Shown: positions 1-6,245 of the stretch, in pieces
How positions within the stretch are numbered: position 1 is the first letter of the stretch
How the letters are laid out: each line of letters starts with the position of its first letter
NCBI GenBank assembly: GCA_964560145.1
Contig: CAZLKS010000034.1
Coordinates: 1 to 7,770 of the forward strand
Origin: JAHFLF01 sp964560145
GTDB lineage: Bacteria; Patescibacteriota; Minisyncoccia; UBA6257; 1-14-0-10-44-23
DNA: 7,770 nucleotides
Direction: 5' to 3'
Program-made: the position numbers and the translations under genes
Notes under the pieces: generated by a model
Told to the model about the DNA's origin: nothing
Databases searched by the model: none
What the model saw: the letters and a program-made list of their open reading frames with translations, nothing else

Positions 1-87
1 ACACGCAAACTACGCGCCGTCAACATTTCCAGCGACCCGGCCGAGGTGGAATCTCTATTTACCCATTCCCTACTTCGCTCAGAATAG
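1..87 (+). CDS. Possible 3' end of a rightward gene (partial, product unknown)
   Basis: Frame 1 is open from the window edge to a TAG at 85-87 and encodes 28 residues ending in SLLRSE. The stretch KLRAVNISSDPAEVE has an ordinary soluble-protein composition. The other two plus-strand frames are also open here, so the openness alone proves little. The last ten or so codons lie inside the palindromic element at 51-125, so the original C-terminus may have been altered by that element. No function can be assigned. If real, this gene converges on the minus-strand operon that ends at 129. A competing minus-strand reading, with an ATG at 26-24 running out of the window, cannot be excluded. Confidence 0.33.
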   Translation, partial: TRKLRAVNISSDPAEVESLFTHSLLRSE

Positions 88-125
88 CTGCGAAGGGGTG
101 AGCGTACGGATGGGTAAATGGAGGT
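51..125. repeat. REP-like palindromic element with nested inverted repeats
   Basis: Bases 57-66 (ATTTACCCAT) and 110-119 (ATGGGTAAAT) are perfect inverted copies. Pairing continues outward to 51/125 with four Watson-Crick and two G-T pairs, giving a 16-pair outer stem. Inside it are two mutually exclusive six-base perfect stems: CTTCGC 73-78 with GCGAAG 90-95, and CGCTCA 76-81 with TGAGCG 99-104. CCC 68-70 can also stack on GGG 96-98. The core ACTTCGCTCAGAAT (72-85) resembles, from memory, the TTCGACTTCGCTCAGAAT-type interspersed palindromes seen in many bacterial genomes. It sits between the operon end (129) and a possible convergent gene end (87), so it could also act as a transcript end structure. 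There is no U-run typical of an intrinsic terminator. Confidence 0.6.
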
Positions 126-128
126 GGG

Positions 129-395
129 TTAGATGGCGGAGGCTTTGCGACTGTTCTTCTTGCCGTACCGGCTGTCGCGATTCAAGACGTCCTCGATAAT
201 CCAGTAGCGATGCTCATCGGTGTAGTAGTAACGATAGGTATTCGTATAGCCCGAAAGAGTGAATGGTTCATCCACCCCTTCGCTTTCTATCTTCGCCTTC
301 ATCTGTGCAAAAAACTCCGGATATTGTTCTTCCAGAATATACTCATGCGGCGCAGTCAGCGCGTAGGTCTTAGCAAAGGTCCAAGTTATTTCCAT
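129..395 (-). CDS. Small orphan protein, 88 aa, last gene of the operon
   Basis: This is an acidic, aromatic-rich soluble protein of 88 residues with no signal peptide or membrane segment. The N-terminal WTFAKTYA (residues 5-12), PHEYI (16-20) and C-terminal YRYYY...RYWIIEDVLNR (about 54-73) look like a conserved small family that I have seen as uncharacterised proteins near restriction-type genes; I cannot name it. The tail from about residue 74 is basic (RYGKKNSRK). It starts at an ATG (395-393) only one base after the TAA of the Cys-rich gene (399-397) and has no Shine-Dalgarno sequence. Translation therefore probably depends on ribosomes terminating upstream, which suggests a matched dose with that neighbour. 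It could be an accessory, inhibitor or antitoxin-like subunit, but nothing in the sequence decides this. Confidence 0.85.
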   Translation of the reverse strand: MEITWTFAKTYALTAPHEYILEEQYPEFFAQMKAKIESEGVDEPFTLSGYTNTYRYYYTDEHRYWIIEDVLNRDSRYGKKNSRKASAI

Positions 396-396
396 T

Positions 397-1212
397 TTAA
401 ACTATTTGTCTTATCAGTGGCATAAGAAAATCTGCAAATTCGTCCACGTTACGCCTCATCCATTCCACTGCATCTTTATCTGAAGCAAACTCACTGGCAT
501 TCCTAACAATATGCAATGAATCGATTATCGACGCCTTATTTAGATTCAGCCATGGCAAATGTTTTTTTAAATCATTGCTGTTCCGCAAGATTAATGATTC
601 AAGAGCACTTATTTTCTGTGCATCGCCAAGCTTCATTTTTTCATATTCGAAGTTTCCGGAATAAGAGAGAAAAACTCCATATCTTCGTTTTTCCGTACTT
701 TCGAAATGCACTGAATAACATGTAATCCAAAATGAACTGTCTGGAATATGGAATCGGATACAGTTATTCCCCCAAGAGACCTTTGAAAAGGTTGGATTGC
801 TGGAGCCATATTCGTACAGGTTCTTCGTTAGCTCCTTCCATGGATTTACGCCGTCACTATTTGAGACCTCCACCTCTTTGATAGTTTTTTTCCTACTAAT
901 CATTTTCTTATCTTTGGTGTGCGTTGGACAGTTCTCCTCCTGACAGCCGACACTCAAACATTTCGCGCATTGCGAATCAACACATTTACACTTAACTCCT
1001 AAAAGTTGCTTTTCGTTTTCAATTTTAGGAATTTCATTTTGAATATAATCGAAACACTTCTCGCAACAACCATCCAGCCGCCAACAAAACTCCTTAGTAA
1101 TGCCAGTGTGGCATTCTCGGCAAGAATGATCCGGATAGTCCTTACTGCAATACGGGCAATCAATGCTTAAATCGCTCTCGTAATCTTTTTCGTGTTGAAA
1201 TTTTTTATTCAT
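397..1212 (-). CDS. Cys-rich multi-zinc-site protein with DUF4268-like C-terminus
   Basis: The protein has 271 residues. The first 100 contain fourteen cysteines arranged as likely zinc knuckles: C19/C22, C31/C34, C43, C49/C50/C53, C75/C77, C82/C85, C90 and C95, with H98 nearby. This would allow three or four zinc ions. A lysine-rich linker (about 100-113) follows. Residues about 120-271 form a second domain: FWITCYSVHF, then YGVFLSYSG (178-186), LPWLN (219-223), and a terminal helix with WMRRNVDEFADFLMPLI (251-267). This order resembles DUF4268, a domain often attached to putative restriction or DNA-binding proteins; the assignment is by eye and tentative. The N-terminus probably binds nucleic acid or protein. 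The ATG at 1212 is 4 bases after the HEPN-like gene's stop. Base composition is low (one sampled 60-base line is 33% G+C), unlike the upstream HEPN-like gene. No catalytic motif is evident. Confidence 0.85.
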   Translation of the reverse strand: MNKKFQHEKDYESDLSIDCPYCSKDYPDHSCRECHTGITKEFCWRLDGCCEKCFDYIQNEIPKIENEKQLLGVKCKCVDSQCAKCLSVGCQEENCPTHTKDKKMISRKKTIKEVEVSNSDGVNPWKELTKNLYEYGSSNPTFSKVSWGNNCIRFHIPDSSFWITCYSVHFESTEKRRYGVFLSYSGNFEYEKMKLGDAQKISALESLILRNSNDLKKHLPWLNLNKASIIDSLHIVRNASEFASDKDAVEWMRRNVDEFADFLMPLIRQIV

Positions 1213-1216
1213 AAAT

Positions 1217-1792
1217 TCATTCTGGCGCCTTTACCTCCGTGACCAACCCGACCCGGAATTCCTCCAACTTCGCCAAACACTCGTTCGCTTGGTCGATTGT
1301 ATACGCATTATGCTCCTGAAAGTCGGCGGCGCGCAAGTGGACGTTGTTTCTCACTTTGCGGAGGTCATGAAAGAAGTGCCAAAGGTCGCGATTCAAAAGC
1401 CCATACTCATGATGAGCCTGACCAAGCAGAATGGTGAAGTCGGTGCGCTCGCCCATTGGCAACCCAAGCTTCTTACGTGCCTCAAAGATGCCGTCAAAGA
1501 GTGCCGCCTCGATAATTCCGCCAACAGCAACCATGATGTCCTTGCACAGCAGAGATTCAATCGTTAAATAGACCTGGTACTCGTTATAGAGCCGGACCAT
1601 GAATTCAATATATTGCATTTGATACGCAATATTTTCTCGCACCGCCGAATCCACAACAAACCCCCACTGGTCTTTGTATGAGTTGGCCGAAGCCGGATGT
1701 GAACCTTTCTCAAAAAGAGGTTTCTTGTCGGAGTTGTCATTCCGCCGATCCACCGCGTCACTGATTTGTTTTTGGAGAAGGAGCATTTTCAT
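1217..1792 (-). CDS. Small HEPN-like helical protein (possible RNase or toxin-type subunit)
   Basis: A 191-residue, mainly helical soluble protein. Near the C-terminus, DLRKVRNNVH (143-152) holds arginines at 145 and 148, N149-N150 and H152. This is close to the R-N-x-x-x-H type active site of HEPN domains, with spacing Rx6H from R145 or Rx3H from R148. A long helical segment at about 49-110 contains acidic residues (E79, D85, E95) of the kind that precede the RNH motif. HEPN proteins are commonly metal-independent RNases in toxin-antitoxin, abortive-infection and CRISPR systems, but others, such as the DUF4145 type, lack proven activity. Start is ATG 1792; ATG codon 3 is an alternative, and no ribosome binding site separates them. 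The gene is 57% G+C in a sampled line, against about 25-33% in lines of both neighbours, which suggests a different origin. The fold is inferred from one motif only. Confidence 0.82.
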   Translation of the reverse strand: MKMLLLQKQISDAVDRRNDNSDKKPLFEKGSHPASANSYKDQWGFVVDSAVRENIAYQMQYIEFMVRLYNEYQVYLTIESLLCKDIMVAVGGIIEAALFDGIFEARKKLGLPMGERTDFTILLGQAHHEYGLLNRDLWHFFHDLRKVRNNVHLRAADFQEHNAYTIDQANECLAKLEEFRVGLVTEVKAPE

Positions 1793-1884
1793 TCATTACA
1801 TCACGTCCGCCCAAGGCGAGCAAGCCCGCATTCCTGAAATCAAGTTAAGGGCAACTGAACCATTTCTGCGACACACCCCATATC

Positions 1885-3609
1885 TCAAGAGCCCAACAAT
1901 TTTTTAATACTTGCACTATTAGACTTTGAAATCTGCAAATTCTGACTCGCGACAAATTCCCAAAAAATATCTTTTACGTCTTGCTCATTGCATATAAGAC
2001 CTCTGGCCTGAGCTAAGGAAGAAATTTGGTGCGCACGGACTTTCGAACATGCCCTGGTTAAATTACTCGGAATAGACGGTTGAATCCTCCAGGTTGCGAT
2101 ATCCCAAATTTTAGAAATACAATTTTCAAGATGATTTTCATATTCATCGAACAGATTTTCAACTGCAAATCCGTTAGGAAGCATTAATACAAAGATGTTC
2201 TCCGCACCTTTAATTTTGAATTTTTTAAACCCGTTTGCCTCTTCCTGGGCAGTAGTTGATAAAAAACGAGAGAGATGACTTGCGCCTTTATCGGAATCAA
2301 CTATGAAATACACGCTTCTTCGAATTAAGTCCTCATTATTGATGAACACGTCTATGTATTTGGCGATTTCAGTGACGCCCTCTAAACCACGTAAAACATC
2401 AATTCCGGCTTCTTTGAATTTCTGTGCAACAATTTCCTTTTTATCCTCTAAGAAAATAAGGCTTTGGCTTTGCGAAGCTACAAAGTAGGCTAAAAAGTTG
2501 GAATCGCCCATTAATTTTCCTACTTCATTAACTTCAGAATCTTCCCAGGCCAAGACTGCTTTTGACTTTTTCAACTTGTGATCTTCGAGAAGATTCCATC
2601 TGATATTCACTCCACCAACCCTACTAACGGCGAGCAATATAGCCGAGTGAGTGGAAATCATCATCTGGATATTTTCTAGCCAAGCATCTGAATTTAATTC
2701 CTGTGCAAATTTAATAACGAGGTCGGCGTGCAGAAACGACTCAGGCTCCTCGAGTAACCAAACCGGATGGTATTCACCCTTATGCAGAGAACGGTCACTA
2801 TCCAGTAAAAAATGGGTTAAATACAAAATCGTAGACTGAGCACCGGTCCCGTGTGAAGCAAGCTCAATCTCCGCAGCCCCGGGATAGCCCTGAAAATTGA
2901 TATCAGAAATTGCAACAATTTCTTTTATGTCCTTTGGTAAGTCTATCGTTGCTTTCGATTCAGGCCATATTTTTTGCAAGCTTGCCGTGAGCGAGGTGGA
3001 AAGATACCCACGCGCTTTAGCCCTCAGCTCATTCCATTTTTCTTGCAGCTCAGTAATGCTATGCGCAATTTGTGGACCGCGGCCCCAATTTGCTAAAAGC
3101 CTTTGCCTCAACTTCTCCTGCGCACGAATTAAAAGCGCTTTGCCTTCCTGCGGATGAATGTAGATAACATGGACACTCTTAATAACCTTAACGATATCTT
3201 CAGGTAACTCGATGAAGCTCGCATAGTGCTTTCCGAAAACCTGATAAGTTGCAGAAACTATTTTCGAGTCTGGAGTGAAGATTATAAACTTAGTAACGGG
3301 GATAAGATTTGTTTTGTACGATTTGATCAGGCGATTTTTCAGTGTTGCCCCACTCAAATTATTTACATCGAACTCCACCGTTATTTCGGCTCGGTTATAA
3401 CCTGCTTTTTTTGCCAAGTATAAAGTTCTATTCAAAAATTCCCCGCTATTATAGAGCGAATCATCAAAAAAGAACTTAATTGCGTTCAGAACGGCTGTCT
3501 TACCGGCATTATTAATGCCGATGAAATAGGTACTTCGCGCGAAGGAAAAGGTCTCTAGATCGCGAAAGCACTTGAAGTTCTTAATACTTATGTTCGATAA
3601 GATATTCAC
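1885..3609 (-). CDS. OLD-family endonuclease: ABC-type ATPase fused to TOPRIM nuclease
   Basis: The protein has 574 residues. The N-terminal ATPase begins with ISIKNFKCF (7-15), followed by Walker A GINNAGKT (31-38). After a variable coiled region (about 155-230) come the ABC signature-like ASHGTGAQS (251-259), Walker B VWLLEEPES (283-291) and the H-loop MISTHS (317-322). The C-terminal TOPRIM domain has SLIFLEDKKE (383-392, acidic E388), a glycine-containing turn GLEGVTEI (408-415), IVDSDKGA (436-443, D438 and D440) and VENLFDE (483-489). The metal-binding set therefore looks intact. This is the architecture of OLD and GajA: an ATPase controlling DNA nicking or cleavage. The only supported start is GTG 3609, because TAA lies in frame just upstream and no ATG intervenes. 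No UvrD-type GajB partner is present; the nearest helicase is the DUF2075 protein two genes upstream. Base composition is very AT-rich (one sampled line 25% G+C). Confidence 0.95.
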   Translation of the reverse strand: MNILSNISIKNFKCFRDLETFSFARSTYFIGINNAGKTAVLNAIKFFFDDSLYNSGEFLNRTLYLAKKAGYNRAEITVEFDVNNLSGATLKNRLIKSYKTNLIPVTKFIIFTPDSKIVSATYQVFGKHYASFIELPEDIVKVIKSVHVIYIHPQEGKALLIRAQEKLRQRLLANWGRGPQIAHSITELQEKWNELRAKARGYLSTSLTASLQKIWPESKATIDLPKDIKEIVAISDINFQGYPGAAEIELASHGTGAQSTILYLTHFLLDSDRSLHKGEYHPVWLLEEPESFLHADLVIKFAQELNSDAWLENIQMMISTHSAILLAVSRVGGVNIRWNLLEDHKLKKSKAVLAWEDSEVNEVGKLMGDSNFLAYFVASQSQSLIFLEDKKEIVAQKFKEAGIDVLRGLEGVTEIAKYIDVFINNEDLIRRSVYFIVDSDKGASHLSRFLSTTAQEEANGFKKFKIKGAENIFVLMLPNGFAVENLFDEYENHLENCISKIWDIATWRIQPSIPSNLTRACSKVRAHQISSLAQARGLICNEQDVKDIFWEFVASQNLQISKSNSASIKKLLGS

Positions 3610-3656
3610 GTGATGTATCTGGTATTAGATAGTAGTTGACCTCAATTGCCCCCAAC

Positions 3657-4355
3657 TCATTGTATCTTATCTGACTTTTGAAGATTATGCCTAGCACACA
3701 AGATCTGAATATTACGCACATCCTCACTGCGTCCTCCTTTTGAGAAAGGGAGAATGTGGTCATAGTGAAGCCCAGTATTCTCGCCGCACTCCCGACATTG
3801 CCCCTTATCCCTCTTCCAAACTTCAACTTTCACAGCAGTAGGGATCATACGCTCATGCTTGTATTCCTTGACGTCAACTACAGACTTCACTTCGTCTGTA
3901 GGACGTAGGTAAAATTTGAAAACTTTGCGTCCGTTTTCCTCTACGACCCTGGCGTCAACAAGATTAAAAATTCCTTTATCAAACCACACGCCAACGTCCA
4001 GCTTCTCATACACTTGAATTTGTAGCGCACCAGTGCGCTCACCTTTTTTGAATTTGATCGCTTCAGTATAAAATTTCCCGTTATCGCTAAGCCGCCCGCT
4101 ATCGCGATGCATAGGTTGGTCAATACTCTTTTTACCCTTGTGGCCGGCACTCGCATCATGCCCTTCATATATAAGTAGCTGCTCATCAGGCAACCATTGG
4201 TCCTTATATGGTGCATTAGCTCGCGACGACATCAAAAATACAGACAAGCGACCATCTGTACGAAAATTCATCCCTTTCTGGAGTTGCTGTCTTTCGCGAA
4301 CGGAAAGTTGTAAATACGAGATTATGGGAGAGCCGTCCTCCTCGAGTTTAGCCAT
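3657..4355 (-). CDS. SRA-like/HNH endonuclease, probable modification-dependent (type IV) restriction enzyme
   Basis: The protein has 232 residues from the ATG at 4355. A TTG at 4364 would add three, but ATG follows a GAGAG purine run and is preferred. Residues about 35-152 resemble a prokaryotic SRA (PUA-like) modified-base reader: LIYEGHD (61-67), DQPM (79-82), VYEKL (115-119), GIFNLVDA (128-135) and FKFYLRP (146-152). Residues 174-230 form an HNH nuclease with zinc ligands C187/C190 and C220/H223, the catalytic DH pair at 199-200, PFSKGG (203-208) and N215. All key positions are present. SRA-HNH enzymes such as TagI and ScoMcrA-type proteins cut DNA carrying 5-methyl- or 5-hydroxymethylcytosine or related modifications. 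Here the substrate is inferred only from the fold. No methyltransferase is in the window, consistent with type IV rather than type II restriction. It lies 33 bases downstream of the helicase stop. Confidence 0.92.
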   Translation of the reverse strand: MAKLEEDGSPIISYLQLSVRERQQLQKGMNFRTDGRLSVFLMSSRANAPYKDQWLPDEQLLIYEGHDASAGHKGKKSIDQPMHRDSGRLSDNGKFYTEAIKFKKGERTGALQIQVYEKLDVGVWFDKGIFNLVDARVVEENGRKVFKFYLRPTDEVKSVVDVKEYKHERMIPTAVKVEVWKRDKGQCRECGENTGLHYDHILPFSKGGRSEDVRNIQILCARHNLQKSDKIQ

Positions 4356-4388
4356 GTCTCTCAACCATAACGCGCAACCATCAATAGA

Positions 4389-6245
4389 TCAAGATCGCCC
4401 CTTCGTCCTATCAAGGAAATACTTTTTGACATTCTCATCCGCAAAGTATACATAACAGCCCTTTATGCCGCGGCTCATAAGCACCTTATAAATGTTTTTT
4501 ACGAGCTTAGTTAGTTCCTCCGGCTTATCTCTTAGGCCGCTCTTACCCGTTGAATCTTTATAGGAGCTCCAGTCTACATTGTATCGAAGCTTCTCTGGAT
4601 CAAATCGTAAATCCTTGCCGACGATTACGCCCACGTAATCGAACTCCAGTCCCTGTGACGTATGAATACAACCTGCCTGATTAATCCCTGATGGATCCGC
4701 GGCCCAATTTGTTCCAGCTCTACGCGAGTTCCACGGCATCTTAAAATCAAACTCCGGGATGGTCACGTCTTCAATCTCGCCATTATTATTCCCCTTACTT
4801 GCCGAGGTCCACTTCCAGGCATAGCCGGCTAGAATACGCGCATCAAATCCCTTATCATGCTTAGCCTTGATCGCTTCCCGAAGCTTATTCGGATCGTCAA
4901 AAATTTTAAAGTCAAAATCTTTCTGCTCCCAACCATCAAAGTTTGCGGTCTCCTTAATTTGCAAAGTGCTGTCGAGCCAATTCAAATAGCCTTCAGCACC
5001 AGCACATCGAAATTGTGCGGTCAGCTGAATTTCATACACCTTCGCATCGTATTTTTCAGCCATTTTCTTAATTTCCCTAACAGACCCAACATCATGCGGA
5101 CGAATCATTTGATCATCGTCAACGAAGAAAATAGACTTTTTTGTCGCCTTAATAATATCCTCGACTTGGTTCTCTCCCTTGTACTGATAAGCACCTTTCC
5201 TTTTTAAGCGGTGAGCCTCATCGACAATAAGAACGTCAAAGGTATCTTTCGGCGCATCAACAAAGCCCGCCGACCCTTTAAAAAGGTTTTGCAGTCTTGT
5301 CCTATTCTCATTGCGGGCTAACCTATGAACCATCACTCCTCTGAACGAGGCATTGGGTGCTACGAATTGTGCGTTGAGACCATCTTTCAGGAGGTATCCA
5401 AATAAGTTCATCGAAATAACTGATTTACCGGTACCCGGACCACCCTTCACAATGACGACCGCCTTTTTATCGGAATTCTTCGCGACCGCACGCGCCGTTT
5501 CAAAAGCGACCTTCTGCTCATCGAGCAATATAAAAGCCTGATTACCAGCATACATTTTCTCGACATATTCGATCAGCTTTTTACTAGGCCGGATCTTCCC
5601 TCCTTCAATCTGATATAAAATGTCTTCACCTTTCCCAAAACGTACATATTTATGCAGGAATTGCTCTAGCTTCTCGTAGTCATCCTTAAAATATATGGGC
5701 GCTTCCTCTATCAACTCTTTATAAATAGCAGACTTAAGCGGCTCAGGACTCGCCTCTTTGTAGTTATGCAGATAAGCGCATGCATATGGCAATAAATTCC
5801 CAGAATCGATTTCTTCATTGAAATCCTTTAAGAAGCGCTTATATGAATCCGCTTGATAGGACGGATGCGGCGTGTCACGGACCGCCCCATTAATAAATGT
5901 TTGCACAATTCCGTCGCGCTCTGTCGACTCTGCCTTATCCCACTGCTTAAGCTCAATGATAACGAAATTTTTATTGCCTTTCTCATCCTCTCCGGAAATC
6001 AAGAAATCTACGCGTTTTGAAGTCGCTGGAACAATGTATTCAAGCAAGACTCCGCAGGTATCAGAAAGCTCTGCTCGTCGGACAATCTTCTCCATAAAAC
6101 CTAAAGAATTTCCCCATGACCGCCGCTCCGATAGTGCAACTGAATGACCCAACCGCTCTCGAAAAGCCCGTTCGATAACATCGACTATCTGATTTGTATC
6201 GACGTCGTTCCTAAAACCTTTAAGGGTATTTTTGTAAAGAATCAT
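4389..6245 (-). CDS. PD-(D/E)XK nuclease fused to DUF2075 (Schlafen-group-3-like) SF1 helicase
   Basis: The protein has 618 residues. The N-terminal third carries a PD-(D/E)XK-type core: E69, KRVDFLI (78-83, D80) and FVIIELKQW (94-102, E98 and K100). A helix follows with PSYQADSY (128-135). The C-terminal DUF2075 motor has Walker A GGPGTGKS (268-275), Walker B LIVDEAH (339-345), motif III FFVDDDQ (373-379), motif IV LTAQFRC (408-414), motif V CIHTSQGLEFDYVGV (526-540) and motif VI VLMSRG (588-593, R592). Both enzymatic halves therefore look intact, pointing to NTP-driven translocation on, and cleavage of, DNA or RNA. DUF2075 proteins are frequent in defence loci, and the helicase fold is shared with long Schlafen proteins. 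Its ATG overlaps the pyrophosphohydrolase stop as ATGA (6245-6242) and has no Shine-Dalgarno sequence, so the two are probably translated in a coupled, stoichiometric way. Confidence 0.95.
   Translation of the reverse strand: MILYKNTLKGFRNDVDTNQIVDVIERAFRERLGHSVALSERRSWGNSLGFMEKIVRRAELSDTCGVLLEYIVPATSKRVDFLISGEDEKGNKNFVIIELKQWDKAESTERDGIVQTFINGAVRDTPHPSYQADSYKRFLKDFNEEIDSGNLLPYACAYLHNYKEASPEPLKSAIYKELIEEAPIYFKDDYEKLEQFLHKYVRFGKGEDILYQIEGGKIRPSKKLIEYVEKMYAGNQAFILLDEQKVAFETARAVAKNSDKKAVVIVKGGPGTGKSVISMNLFGYLLKDGLNAQFVAPNASFRGVMVHRLARNENRTRLQNLFKGSAGFVDAPKDTFDVLIVDEAHRLKRKGAYQYKGENQVEDIIKATKKSIFFVDDDQMIRPHDVGSVREIKKMAEKYDAKVYEIQLTAQFRCAGAEGYLNWLDSTLQIKETANFDGWEQKDFDFKIFDDPNKLREAIKAKHDKGFDARILAGYAWKWTSASKGNNNGEIEDVTIPEFDFKMPWNSRRAGTNWAADPSGINQAGCIHTSQGLEFDYVGVIVGKDLRFDPEKLRYNVDWSSYKDSTGKSGLRDKPEELTKLVKNIYKVLMSRGIKGCYVYFADENVKKYFLDRTKGRS

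Noticed and set aside
19..134. Integron attC-like site (palindrome plus GTTAGAT at 128-134)
   Set aside because: GTTAGAT fits GTTRRRY, but no RYYYAAC partner is found at the other end, the palindrome arms do not match attC boxes, and there is no integrase. A seven-base degenerate match is expected by chance.
1289..1567. Plus-strand open frames, for example 1289-1567, 4138-4455 and 4857-5207
   Set aside because: They lie antisense within well-supported genes, have no recognisable domains or start signals, and are explained as frame shadows.
1793..1884. Possible terminator or internal promoter in the 92-base gap between the OLD and HEPN-like genes
   Set aside because: No stem longer than three or four bases followed by a T-run is seen on the coding strand, and no acceptable -35/-10 pair was found.
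4356..4364. TTG start at 4364 for the SRA-HNH gene
   Set aside because: It adds only three residues and has no ribosome binding site, whereas ATG 4355 follows a GAGAG purine run.
1885..6245. Calling the locus a Gabija system
   Set aside because: The OLD protein fits GajA in architecture, but the helicase is DUF2075-type with an N-terminal PD-(D/E)XK nuclease, not UvrD-like GajB, and the two genes are not adjacent.
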